Source: Thuidium tamariscinum
Taxonomy: Eukaryota > Streptophyta > Bryopsida > Hypnales > Thuidiaceae
Length of the DNA: 64,000 bases
Direction of reading: 5' to 3'
Assembly: GCA_947034885.2 (NCBI GenBank)
Contig: OX344755.2
Coordinates: 7,938,501-8,002,500 of the forward strand
Shown here piece after piece: positions 22,694 to 33,695 of the stretch. Numbering within the stretch: position 1 is the stretch's first letter; the number at the start of each line of letters is the position of its first letter. The notes beneath the pieces are model-generated. The model made no database searches and was not told the origin of the DNA. It saw nothing but the letters and a program-made list of their open reading frames with translations. The position numbers and the translations under genes are program-made.

Positions 22694-23617
22694 CCCCTAA
22701 AGGACCAAGCCCTGTTTTCTGCCCCAAAACACTAAAAACTGCCAATTCTATAGCAAAGAGTAAAAAAAACTTTAATTAATTTTTTTTCACATCTAACCGT
22801 AGGATCTTATACCTCACTAGTCTAAGATAGTGTGGAAAAAATTTCAGAATTTTTGACCACACAGATTGCAAGATACTTGCATTTAAAGTGGAAAAAAACA
22901 GTTTTTCACCACATTGCGGGACTGGATTTTTTGACTTTGAACATTTTTAACTTAAAATTTTTGCACTAAAGAGTTTTGAGCTTTAATTATTTATAGTTCA
23001 AAATTGAGTTGAGAATATAGGGAAAAAAAAAGAAATTAAAAAGAAATTAATTTTCATTCTTAAAAAAATTGTTAAGTAGATGTAGGTACAAGATAGAAGG
23101 AAAATCTAAAATATTAATATCTTTTAGATGGAATTAAAATGCACTAATCCTAATGGTGAGATTGTTTTAGCAAGTAAACTAAACCATAAAAAAAAAAAAA
23201 ATTTGAAAAATTTGAAAAATTGCATCCAGAAATGAATCCTACAAGTTATTTTTTTCAAGAATATGCTCTAATTGCCCGAAAAACAAGAATGTCCATAACT
23301 TTCTCATAACAAATCCAAATAAAATGAATCAAAGCTTCCTAGATAGATAAAAATATAATATATAAGAAAAAAATTCAAAAAAAAAAATTTCAAATTTTTT
23401 CTTTGCTGCCCGAACTGCCCGCCGTCCCCTGTTTTGAGGTTATTTGGGCATAACTTTTGTTGCCGGGCACCGATTGAAAAAAAAATTATATCCCCACGAA
23501 GATATTCAATTTTTCTATCTCCAAAAAAAATTTCAAGAAATTAGGACAAAAATTCAGCCTGTAGGTACCTGCCCAAAATTGCATTTGTCCCCCGAAGGGA
23601 CAATGGTCCTTTAGGGG
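22694..23617 (+). mobile_element. Family A element, best-preserved copy
   Basis: The 924-bp element starts CCCCTAAAGGACCA and ends with its exact reverse complement, giving 14-bp terminal inverted repeats. TTAA lies directly outside both ends (22690-22693 and 23618-23621). A sub-terminal hairpin word, TTGTCCCCCGAAGGGACAA, sits just inside the right end. The interior contains 'gattgcaagatacttgca' and 'catttaaagtgg', shared with the copies at 9.7, 29.6, 35.2 and 56.8 kb. No reading frame could encode a transposase, so it must depend on proteins from elsewhere. Confidence 0.8.
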
Positions 23618-23621
23618 TTAA

Positions 23622-25130
23622 GATAGGAGTGTAGATGTTCATCTTTAGAATTTTGTGTGAAAAAACGGTCTTGTACAATACTTTGACCTCTAATGGATGC
23701 TCTTGTTTATTTTTTGACAAATAATTCACACTGTACCTTAGAAGAACATTTGATTCGACAACAACTAGCCCAACATTCTAGGATAAATGTTGCAAAAACA
23801 ACAGTACTACAAAAAAGAATGAATTCATTGAAAGCCATGACTATCACTTTCCTATGCAATGAAAAAAACGTTTCAATTTCCAAGACTACTTTGAAGGGTT
23901 GACAAAAATTGAGAAAAACTATTTCAATAATCCCCAAATGAAAAATCGGTAAAAAAGGTGATATGCCGATCCAAGTCTTTCCAATTTTAAATAATCATTC
24001 GACCAAAATATGCCAAAGGTGATCTCAGACTATGGTATTCTTCTTGGTAATAATGTGTCACGAGGATATTCTAGTCCCATTGGACGAGACCTTGAATTGC
24101 TGTACAGTACGTTCCAAACGGCTGCTGTGTAAAAGTGGAATTGATGTTTACTTTTCAAAGCATTTGAAGATTCCATTCCTTGTGTACGTTATGGTAGAAA
24201 CTTCTCCAATCTACGTAAGTCAGCACAATTAATGTTGACTGGCGGTGATTTTTGGTTTGGTTTTTCACAGCCACCGCAAAATGTGTAAAGCCGGCATGTT
24301 CGCATTTGGTGTTAGGAGAGATGTTTGCAATGCGAATCCGGTCCAGATGTAGGTCTAAATTCATTTTTAAATTCATTTTTAAGATCCTCAATAACTTGTA
24401 TGAAGTAAGTTATGAAAATTTTCAAGTATTGTTTCTCAGTGTACCAAAATTGACATAGTTAGCCTTATACATCTTTGGACAATGAAAACCTAAGTACTAG
24501 TGAAGCTTTTTCATCCATATCCATATCCAGTGATGATAATGGATATATACATACTTTACACCCCAAAGAGTGTCTCTTGTCTAATTGCATCCCCTATCGA
24601 CACTCACGAAACCTTGCAAATAAAAAAACTTGGACAAGTGTTGAAATTAAAGGGTTGGAGATGCTTCGGGGGTAAACAAGGTACCTTATCAATCTGAATC
24701 TTGCGAATCTGCTGCAGTGACTCCACACTCTTTCGATTTTAAATCTCGAATTGATACCGAACTCAATGTTAAACTGCGGGTCGATGTTAAGTTGATGCAG
24801 GCTCACCTTAGAAATTATCACGACACTCAGCTCGATGGGCATTCCGAATTCGATTCCAGTCTCCACCCCACTTCAATTTACACCACTGAAATTGAGATCA
24901 CAAGCTGGATCAAGGATGAGATGCTTCAGTCGAGATCAACTTGCAATCATGTGGACCTCGAAATATAATAAGAATCGCAGAAGGTAAAATGATGCAGAGG
25001 ATTGATTTCATACAAATTTCGTTAAACTGGCAATATATGCCATTACTTCCGACTGTCAGTGTCATGAAATCGGTGAAATTCGGCATTTTTCAAGGCATAT
25101 GGGTGGCCTCAAACTTAATTCTACTGTGGA
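23622..25130. other. Intermediate-composition stretch, no gene recognised
   Basis: Composition is less AT-rich than the surroundings. Open runs at 24717-24968 (plus) and 24594-24866 (minus) overlap each other, and neither contains a motif I recognise. The sequence near 24520-24530 repeats 'catccatatc/catatcc'. It could be an old gene fragment or a non-coding transcript region. Confidence 0.35.
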
Positions 25131-26125
25131 CCTAAAATTTGGAGCCTTGTTTGAGTAGCTAGATGAATATCACGACCGTTGCTTGGCAACCAAATTAGTA
25201 CCAATTAAAATGAACTTGATGATCACTTGGAATTAATATGAATCGAAGAGCCATAACCTTCCTCAGCGTTAATCCATATTAATTAATCACAGTCCTGGCA
25301 GTTCGAGCTAGTGCCCAGCTTGCACAACGTTTTAAAGAACTTTCTCTTGAGACGAGGGAGCTCTCAATTCCAGGCTGCCGAAATTAGATCGAGGACCACT
25401 ACGTCTGCACCACCTTCAACATGCATAATTAATTAAACGATCGAATCAACACACGACTGCAAGTTAAGATAGCGTAGGACGTACTGCACTGTTGATCGAT
25501 CTTCCATCGACCGATCTATGCAAATTTGCAAATACGTTATCCGCGCAATGGCCTGTCGCCAGGTACGTAGCCAGCTAGTTTGCCTTGATAGAATCGAAGC
25601 TGGCTAGTGCCGAAATAGAATTTCTTCGATCGATCACAACCATGATCGATCCTCGATCTCTTTCGCTACTGTAGCTAGCTAGATGGTACATTGTTTCCAT
25701 TTCAGTACTTCGATCGAGGACCAAGAGAATCTAGATGGTGTTCACTTTCGATCGGATCGACTGATCGACAGTGCCACCGTGACTTAATTTGTCTTCAAGA
25801 ATCCAGATCGAGCAATCAATCACTCGCTTGAATTGGAGGCTGGGACGTGCGCTTCCAAAAGACTGTGTATTATGGGGTGACTGCCAGCTTCCACGTTCAG
25901 AACATTAATTCATTAATAGGCCGGCTTCAACCGGAAAGCGTGACAGGAGTTGGGTATAATTAGCCGAGGGTATCTCGATGGATCGGTTGCAGACTTGCAG
26001 ACTGCGCGCATGCAGTCGATTGTTGGTTTCCATGGAGGAGTTTACTATTTCATACTGAGATGATGCCAAGCCAGTGAGACGACGTCACTGTGTCATGTTC
26101 TACTGTTGGCCAATTTGAAATTGAT
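25131..26125. other. GATCGA/TAGCTAG-rich island, possible non-coding gene or regulatory DNA
   Basis: About 1 kb differs clearly from its surroundings. It is less AT-rich and crowded with GATCGA, TCGATC and AGCTAG words (25494-25502, 25627-25655, 25672-25685, 25749-25770). No reading frame longer than about 60 codons exists. It matches no repeat in this window. The word usage is unlike both the SPL gene and the MITE spacer. It could be a long non-coding RNA locus, a conserved regulatory block or the remains of an unrelated insertion. Confidence 0.4.
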
Positions 26126-26192
26126 TAACAGTTTAATTACTAGGTGGTAAACTCACTACCATTACCACCTCCGAAGTGGTAATAAGTGGTAA

Positions 26193-26479
26193 TAAGGTAG
26201 GGGCTGTAAAAGCGACCCTTTACCAGCTGATTTGCATTAGGGGGAAGCTAAACTCCTTAAAACAATTTTAAGTAAATTTTCGTGGTAAGAAAAATGGAAT
26301 CAGCATTCGTTTCATATTTTTTGGACCTTCATGGAATTCGTTACGAATTTTTGAAGTTGAAAACACAGTGGTTTCTAAAAGTGACCCCCTCCTCAAAAGT
26401 ACACTTTTGGTACATGTTAGAGTCAAAATCTACCAGATCGCTTTTAGAGACAGGGTTGCAATTACAGCCCTCTACCTTA
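26193..26479 (+). mobile_element. Family C MITE, TA-flanked
   Basis: It starts TAAGGTAGGGGCTGTAA and ends in the approximate complement, TTACAGCCCTCTACCTTA. With TA as target the element is AGGTAGGGG...CTCTACCT. The core has 'gtttcatattttttggacc' and 'ggaattcgttacgaatttttgaag'. The left flank (26140-26190) is rich in 'gtggtaat/attaccac' words that form a small inverted cluster. Non-coding. Confidence 0.65.
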
Positions 26480-26602
26480 GTCCTGATTTTACTTCTTCAG
26501 ATGTGGTAATGATAGTACGTGGTAAACCCAGATAATCTTCTTGTTTAATCTTTTTGGTTTATTGATGCATCATGTTGAGATAGTTATACATGTCTAGAAT
26601 TA

Positions 26603-27190
26603 GGGACACTTTACACCTAGAGGCTGGGCCAATTCCTCTCCAAGCCAATTGTACAAAATTTCAGCCTTTTTTTTACCTTTGGGCCGCCCTCAACTAGTCA
26701 TTATAATAAGATTACAGATGGGGCCAATTCTCCCATATGTAAAGACCTTGAGGCCAAGAAGTTGGGACGATTCAAGAAAAATTTAGAAAAAAGGAGTGAT
26801 AGACTGAATCTTTAGGACCACTTTACATCTAGAGGCCAAGCCAACCTCCCTTGAGGCCAATTGCACAAAATCCAACCAATCAAATTTGTTGAAAAAAATA
26901 ATATTTTATGAGATAAGCTTTTAAAATTGAAATCTAAAATCAGCCCTGAGGCCAAGAATTGTCCTCCCATTTTTGGTGCACCCAATTCAACAAGCTAGAG
27001 CCATGCTCAGGCCATACTCGAGCCATGTCAGATCATGTCTTTTTAGAATAAAATTTTTTGACCATGAAATTGGCCCAGCTTCTTGGTGTAAAGGAGCTGG
27101 GGCTAATTTCAGCCTTTTAACCAATCACAAGTAAGGATTATTGGCCTCTGATAGAGAAAATTGACCCAACTTCTCAATGTAAAGTGGCCC
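26603..27190 (+). mobile_element. Harbinger-like non-autonomous element (TTA-flanked)
   Basis: GGGACACTTTACACCTAG at the left end matches the complement of the right end, TGTAAAGTGGCCC, over an imperfect inverted repeat of about 34 bp. TTA lies outside both ends (26600-26602, 27191-27193). A 3-bp TTA/TAA duplication is typical of PIF/Harbinger transposition. Length 588 bp, no coding frame. A truncated relative lies at 16981-17340. Confidence 0.65.
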
Positions 27191-27193
27191 TTA

Positions 27194-27870
27194 GAAGCAC
27201 TCCAATGAGCTGCACTTTCAATTGTTAAATGTAATCATGCAAAGTGAGAGCCCAAGATAGAAAATAGTACTTTGTAATGGCACTACTTTACAGTCAGATC
27301 AGATTCGTTGAAAAATAATTCAAAATATAGTTGAATATGACATGTAATGAAAATTTCAAAAATTATTACATGGCTTATTTCAATAGTATAGAAAATAATT
27401 CTGAAAATAATTTGAATTTTCAAAAAAAGCTTAGTGAAAAAATGAAAATGAAAATTGACACCAAAGTATTTGCTTTATAAAAATAGAAAAATGATGGGAT
27501 ATATAAACTTGGTAAGTTCAATCTTTTTTCACCCTTAAGAGAGATTCTATTCATTGAAAGTTGATTAGCCACAAAAAATGTAATGTGGACCCTACTAAAT
27601 TACAAAGAAGTTTGAAATGTAAAGTTAGTAGTTCTGTAGCTTGGGGAGGGACGTCATCTTAAGTTAAGCTTATTTATGATAGTTTTTTTTTGTCAAGGGT
27701 ATGCCGGTGTGTCACCTTGCTATTACAGGATTTGACATCAATAAGATTTTGTAAAGCCTAAAGTAACGAAACAAAATTGTAGTGCTAGGGCCATATTCAT
27801 TATATTGAGACTTTTTGCAGATTTTGAGACAAAATGTTAGATATTGAAAAATTCATACTAAAAAATAGTA
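27194..27870. other. Gene-free AT-rich stretch
   Basis: No gene, RNA gene or defined repeat recognised. Confidence 0.35.
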
Positions 27871-28134
27871 CATTAGAAAAGATTTTGGGGCTCTCAAAGA
27901 CTTGAGTTCTTGTAGTTTGAAAACAGGAAGGTACAAAATCACAAGAATTTAACGTGGCTAGGGTAGTGATATGTCTTTCTTTCTTTTTTTAAATTCCAAA
28001 AAAATTGGACTTCTTTTTGCATTTCATGACTTTTTTTAATTTAAATGTTGGCCACATAGCAACTAGTAGTTTCAGGAACTGTTTTGGGAACACTCCTGAA
28101 ACAAATCTTTGCAGGCCTCAAATTTCATCTAATG
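27871..28134 (+). mobile_element. Family E MITE (CATTAG ends)
   Basis: It starts CATTAGAAAAGATTTTGGGG and ends CCTCAAATTTCATCTAATG, matching the inverted ends of the copies at 53529-53800 and 54793-55065. Near the right end, 'gttttgggaacactcctg' corresponds to 'gttggggaacatcccc' of the 53-kb copy. Length 264 bp. Non-coding. Confidence 0.55.
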
Positions 28135-28243
28135 TTTGAAACCAAAAATAAATAATACTCAAATAGTGATTATATAATGAAATTCTAAAAGTTGGTGTTC
28201 TTACCTATTTATAAAAATACTTAAAAATATATTACGCGATTTC

Positions 28244-28383
28244 ACTACAAGAAAATGGGGGAATAAATGACTTATTCACAATAACTGCACTAACAACAAT
28301 GACTCCAAAATGACTATTTTGGAGTCGTTGTTGTCGGTGCAGTTATTGTGAACAAGTCATTTATACCCCCATTTTCTTGTAGT
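28244..28383. mobile_element. Perfect hairpin MITE with CACTA-like ends
   Basis: The 140-bp element is a nearly uninterrupted inverted repeat. The ends are ACTACAAGAAAATGGGGG and its exact complement, and the centre is near 28314 ('tgactattttggagtc'). The preceding base makes the left end CACTACAAGAAAA, the usual CACTA-superfamily terminus, but the right end reads TAGTA rather than TAGTG. The small size and near-perfect arms resemble MITEs that give rise to hairpin RNAs. Confidence 0.75.
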
Positions 28384-29096
28384 ATTTATCCTTGAGTCAA
28401 GGATAAAAATGAGACTGAAAAAAATCTCAATATAACGAATATGAACTTTGTTGATAAAGTTAATGAAATATTTCATATCCTATATAATGAAATTTAGAAA
28501 ATTCTAAATCCAACTAACGAAAGGCAATTTCACTCAAAAAAATAAATTTGAAAAGGTTCATACGAATTTGATCCCAATGTATAGTGTCTTGATATAGGTC
28601 CTTTATTAGTTTAAAAAAGGACATTTATTTGATTTCATCTTGGTTCTATAGTTGGAGTTTGGTGACTCAAAGTTTGGCTAGTAGTTATCTTTGTGTTTTA
28701 TTTTATTTTATTTAGTAAACTAAACATGTAGCACTTAAAAGTTTGGCTCTCAAATTTAGGACTCTCTTATAATCTCGGGTTTTCAAGCGTTTAATCTTAA
28801 CATCTCTTTTGTTTTGAGGTTTGTATGTTTATACGTTGTGCACAAATGCTATGGCAATGTTATTGGGGGTTGAGGTGTGAGATCTGGATTCTTAAATTAT
28901 TGATATTTTTATACTTTTACAAATACTCACTACAATATGAAACCTTGTGCTTTTTTAATAGATGACGATCTTTACGACAATAGTATGCATAGTCTTGGTA
29001 TAAATCTAAAAGAGACCACAAGCCAACCATATCTATTATTATTATTATTATTATTATTATTAGAGATGACATTGCCAATTACAAGATGAATTAAAT
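28384..29096. other. Gene-free AT-rich stretch with an ATT microsatellite
   Basis: No gene recognised. An ATT/TTA trinucleotide run occupies 29033-29061. Confidence 0.45.
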
Positions 29097-29275
29097 GGAT
29101 GGTGAATGTCATTCTATGTACCATTTTCAGACTACACAGTCTAAACTATAATAGTGACATCTATGATAGGTATAGATTTCAGAAAATTTAGGATTGGAAT
29201 TGATTTCAAACTACATAATTAAAATTGTAGAAAGTGCCAAAGTTGCCAAATGGTGCCATTTTATTGAAATTCACT
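29097..29275 (+). repeat. Family K repeat (GGTGAAT ends)
   Basis: It starts 'tggatggtgaatgtcatt' and ends 'attttattgaaattcact'. It shares 'cagactacacagtctaaac' and 'aggtatagatttcag' with 53830-54015. Both copies are imperfect inverted repeats. Non-coding. Confidence 0.45.
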
Positions 29276-29562
29276 ATATGGACAAACTCTATGGTTTTGA
29301 AGTTTAAGCCCATTCTAGTCTTTTGGAAATTTGCTAAGCCTTCTTCAAATAATCGGTCAAGAAAAAAAGTTCCTAAAATTCAACAAAAACATGATCTATA
29401 TTGGCCATGTGAGATTCCAAGTCGACTTTTCATTAGCGAAAAATGTCATAAACCTTAGCCAAAGTGTAAATCCAACTTGGACTATGCCTATCCCTCCCCC
29501 AATTACTACTTTGACAATCCAAGAGGGCCTTTAGTCTCTTTAAACCAACCCTAAGTATTTAA

Positions 29563-30462
29563 TCCCTAAAGGCATAAGGTTTTTTTCCTGTAAAAAGACA
29601 CATAAAACTATTATTTCTAAAGTAAATAGTTTAAAATTTTGAACATTGTTTTTTTTTCACATTTAAATATAGGATCTTATACCTAACTAGTATAAAAATG
29701 TGTGGAGAAGATTTTAGAAATCTTGATTGAAGATATTGCAAGATATTTGCACTTAGAGTCAAAAAAATAAAATTTTCAATACAGTGCAAGAGTGAATTAT
29801 TTGACTTTGAACATTCTTAACTTTAATTTTTTGCACCATAGAGTTTTGAGCTTTAAATATTTATAGTGGAGAATTGAATTAAGAATCTAGGAAAAATAAT
29901 AACTAAAAAAATTATTTTTTATTTATTTTTAAATTGTTATGTAGAAGTAGATACAAGACAAAAGGAAAAGTTAAATAATTAATATCTTTAAGATGGAATT
30001 AAAATTCACTAAATACAATGGTGAGATTGATCTTGCAAGTAAAATAAACCATGTGAATTTTTTTTCAATTTTAAAAATTGCATTTAAAAATGAATTCTAA
30101 AAGTTATTTTTTCAAAAAGATGATCAAACTACCCAAAAAACAAGATTGTTCATAACTTTCTTGTAACCAATCCAAACGGAATGAATTAAAGCTTTCCATG
30201 TAGAAAATAATATAATCTATCTATGAGAAAAAAAATTAATTTTTTAAATAAAATATATATTTTTTGGATTGCCCCTTCTTTGTCATTTGGATATAACTTT
30301 GTTTCTGAGCTTTGATTTTAAAAATAAATAAATATTTAAAAGAAGCTAATCAATTTTTTCTATCTTCAAAAACGAATTCAAAATTAGGACAAAAAATGAG
30401 CTTGTAGATACTTTCCTACAAAATCCCATTTGTCCCCCAAAGGGACAATGGCCCTTTAGGGG
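29563..30462 (+). mobile_element. Family A element
   Basis: The left end is TCCCTAAAGG after TTAA (29559-29562). The right end is CCTTTAGGGG, followed by GAAA in place of TTAA, probably from point changes. The interior matches the 22.7-kb copy ('taggatcttatacctaactag', 'ttgcaagatatttgca'). The sub-terminal hairpin TTGTCCCCCAAAGGGACAA is kept. Length 900 bp. No coding frame. Confidence 0.72.
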
Positions 30463-30466
30463 GAAA

Positions 30467-32475
30467 TTCCTTGACAAACTTTAATAGAATGGTGGAGTTT
30501 CATAAACTCTAAGCATGTATAAAAGTGTAGGATCTAAAATGGAAATTATTTATAACAACTCTAATTTTTCAAAAATTGTAAATATGAATGAATGTTACAA
30601 TTTTGTTATTGTTTCCTTGCCAATTAAGGAGATTGATGATTTCATTCACCTATTTGCTCAAGGGTTAATAATAATGACTTGGCATTAGGTGAAGTATTGG
30701 TAATCCATAAGATTTTTAACCCTCAAATGTTTGTTTGGTCACCATGGAAATTATTAGCTTAAAAGAACCCAAGAGCACTTATAGTTGGAGGTTGAGTTAT
30801 TGTGTAAGATCTCTTCTTTTCATACAAAATTCTGAAGATGAATGTCTACAATATTGTCTTATTGAGAAGGATTTTCTATCATCCATTGCATACTTAATGT
30901 CTACAACAATTTTACAAGGTTAATCTATTGTTGACAGTCCTTGGACAATAAAATAAACAAAATATATTGTTTTATTAAAAATAAACCAAAGTCAAGGTAA
31001 GTAAGATTAACAAGCATTTCAACCTACCCTACTTTCCAAGTATCATGAGTAAAAATATACTTCTTTCTTAGGATGGGGAAACTAAAACACCTATTTCTAA
31101 TCATTTTACATTTTGTTAAAGGAGACTTCCAATTGTCAAGGGATGTCTGTTTTATTATGCTTACTTTGGTCACTAGAAAAAAACTAGGTTTTGTTTGAGC
31201 TAGAGAGTCTACCTACTTGTTTGGATTAGTCATATTGACTTAATTCTAGCCAAGTTGGATGGATTCATTTGTTGAAAGAAAAAATGATTTCTTTAAGTGA
31301 ATTTTTTAGGAGGTCATATCATTTTCTATCATTGAATAAATAATAGAGATTTAAGGTAGACTTAATTCAAAAAAAAATTCTCACTTTTTTTCTTTTTCTA
31401 ATTTTTAATTTAAAAAAGTGACCATGTATTGAAAGGATCTAAAAATTAAAAGAACATAAAAATTCCAATGAAGAGGAATAATAGAATTAAGAAACTAAGG
31501 CTCATGTGACATTGATGTTGTGCAAAGGTTTTGACTACAAAATATTGAGTTTAACCCTAGACTGCCGCCAACCCCATTTTGTAGCATTTGGATGACAATT
31601 TAGGGTCCTAAAAAGAGAGTACAAGTAGTATTTTCATCCACTTTTTTGTTGACTTTTCATGTTGAGTTACAAAGAATATTCTATTGAGTTTTTAGTCTAA
31701 TTAGTGTTAGTTTTCATGTAGTTGAGAAGTAAGTAAAAAAAATGGATGGCAAAACATATATATTTTAGTGTATTTTGAAAAGTTGTTGTTTCTTTCTTTA
31801 GTATTAAAATTTCTCCATCAAATGAATTTTTTTAGTTTGAGCCCACCTAATAAAATGAAGGTCATCTTCTCTAGTTTCTACTTCAATTGGAATTTTGGAG
31901 AAATTCGTAATATTGAATATTTTAAAGCAATTTGAAATTTGGATGTATTTTCAATGTCCATTGTATTCTCATTATAGAATGACACGGAAATCAAGTTTAC
32001 ATTATAATGATTACCAATATAATTTACACACATGGTGGAATTTTCAAATAAATTTAAATAAATTTTTATTGGATGTGATTTTTTCTTCACTTTTTCTTCA
32101 AAATTTCTCATAAAAATCAATTTCCTCAAAAAAAGTCTAAAATTTGTGTGAAGTAGAGAAGATATATAATTTAATCTTTGAAAAATAAATATAATTTTTT
32201 TTATACATATCTAGTTACAAAATGGCAACAAAATGAGTGATGAGCAACAAGGCTTGAAATTAGTGGTTATAGATCCGTCCTTTAAGGGTTAAACACAAAA
32301 ACGAGAAGGATTTTTCCATGAAAACTAATAGATCAATATGACTCCCTCCCTTTGCACAAGTAGAAACATATAACATTGTTTACCAATGAGGCAAGGGTCC
32401 TCTTTGCATCCTTGAAAAGATGCCTACAAAATTGTCTTGAGGTAGTATGCTTGAAAAGCAACCATTTAAGGGTTG
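30467..32475. other. Gene-free AT-rich stretch
   Basis: No gene recognised. A family A-type right end, CGTCCTTTAAGGG followed by TTAA, lies at about 32276-32292 without a clear left end, so it may be a truncated copy. Open runs at 30735-30923 and 31878-32129 show no motifs. Confidence 0.4.
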
Positions 32476-32718
32476 CATTAGATGTTTTTTTTGCGATTTA
32501 GAAGACTATGAGTCATTGACTGTGGGAACACTGTGGAAACTGCCACATAAGCGATTTGATATGGTTGAGAGATTGCTACATCATATAATAATATTTTAAA
32601 AATTAAAAAATTAATTTTTTTTTCAAAAAAAATTAAAATTAATTTTATTATTATTTTTTATTTTGAGTGTTCACAGCATTGGGAATAGTTTTTGAAACCC
32701 TCAAAAAAACATCTAATG
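32476..32718 (+). mobile_element. Family E MITE (CATTAG ends)
   Basis: It starts CATTAGATGTTTTTTTTG and ends CAAAAAAACATCTAATG. Inside is 'gatttagaagactatgag', then 'gggaacactgtggaaactgcc', which in complement matches 'ggcagttcccatagtgttccc' of the 57.9-kb copy. Length 243 bp. Non-coding. Confidence 0.65.
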
Positions 32719-32807
32719 GTTGCATTTTTTCATGGGGTTCTCTGAAGAGAAATATTTTTTTTCTTATTTTTCAAAAAGGGAAAAATGGATGCCACATGCA
32801 ACAAAAT

Positions 32808-32942
32808 ATAACATTCAGTAGCATGCCATGCCTCTATAGTGATGGTGTGGCATATTCCACACCCAACCAATTAGTTACTGATGTGGCATATTTCACACCA
32901 TCACTGTAGAGCAAAGGCAATGCCAACCTTGCTAATGAATGT
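32808..32942. repeat. Imperfect inverted repeat (hairpin)
   Basis: The left arm 'acattcagtagcatgcc...ctatagtgatggtgtggcatat' pairs with the right arm ending 'ctaatgaatgtt'. The loop is around 32865. It could be a small MITE. No flank duplication resolved and no coding. Confidence 0.5.
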
Positions 32943-33363
32943 TATGTGAAGTGGTTTCATCATTTTCAAAGCAATATTGAATTGGTTATGATTTTTCAAA
33001 GATGGCGGTGCTAGGTACCTATTTCTAAATAGAGGTTTGACAAAATGCGAACACATGTGGTATGTAAAGAGTGATGGGGAAATCTAGAAGGAGCTTGCTC
33101 GCTTGCTTCAAAGAACAAGGGAGGGTCCTTAATGTGACCAATGGTAGCTTAAAGGTTTTTAATTCTATGTACTTTTTTTAGAGGTTGTTGACCATCCAAA
33201 TCTGATTTTAAATTTATTAATGTACACATGTTACAGCTTTTTGAAATGGACCACATTACATGTTAAACTGATCCACACTACAATCTAATGCACCCTTGCT
33301 TCTTCTTCAAGCCATTTAAGGTAAACCAGCCTAATTCCATCTACAATCCATTTATGTCACCCT
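32943..33363. other. Gene-free spacer
   Basis: No gene or named repeat recognised. Confidence 0.3.
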
Positions 33364-33695
33364 ATATGGGAGGAGGTCCAGAAATCGACCATCTAAGGGC
33401 TGGAACAGAATTTTGGGCAGGTCAAACATCTTGAATTATTTTTCAGAGAAATTTCCTTGAAAGACAGCTTGAATAGGCATCTAACCCAAGTCGTTTCATA
33501 TTTTTTGGAGCTCTCTAGAATTAGTTATCAAATTCTGAAGTTGAAAGGGCATAGGCTCTAAAATGGTGCCCTAGCTAAAATGTACATTGTCAATACACTG
33601 CTGAAGGCTATGAAAATGCAACATGTACAAGTACTATACATTTCAGATAGGGCACCATTTTAGAACCCGCTCCATTCAAGAGCCTCCTCCCATAT
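33364..33695 (+). mobile_element. Family C MITE with 13-bp terminal repeats
   Basis: ATATGGGAGGAGG at 33364-33376 and its exact complement at 33683-33695 bound a 332-bp element. TA can be read as the target at each end (TA|TGGGAGGAGG...CCTCCTCCCA|TA). The interior carries the family core, 'gtcgtttcatattttttgg', and an internal hairpin of 'taaaatggtgccctagctaa' with its near complement. It aligns along its length with 50870-51199. Non-coding. Confidence 0.75.

Noticed and set aside
24717..24968. 83-codon frame that could be a small gene
   Set aside because: It has an overlapping minus-strand frame of similar length, no recognised motif and no splice or promoter context.
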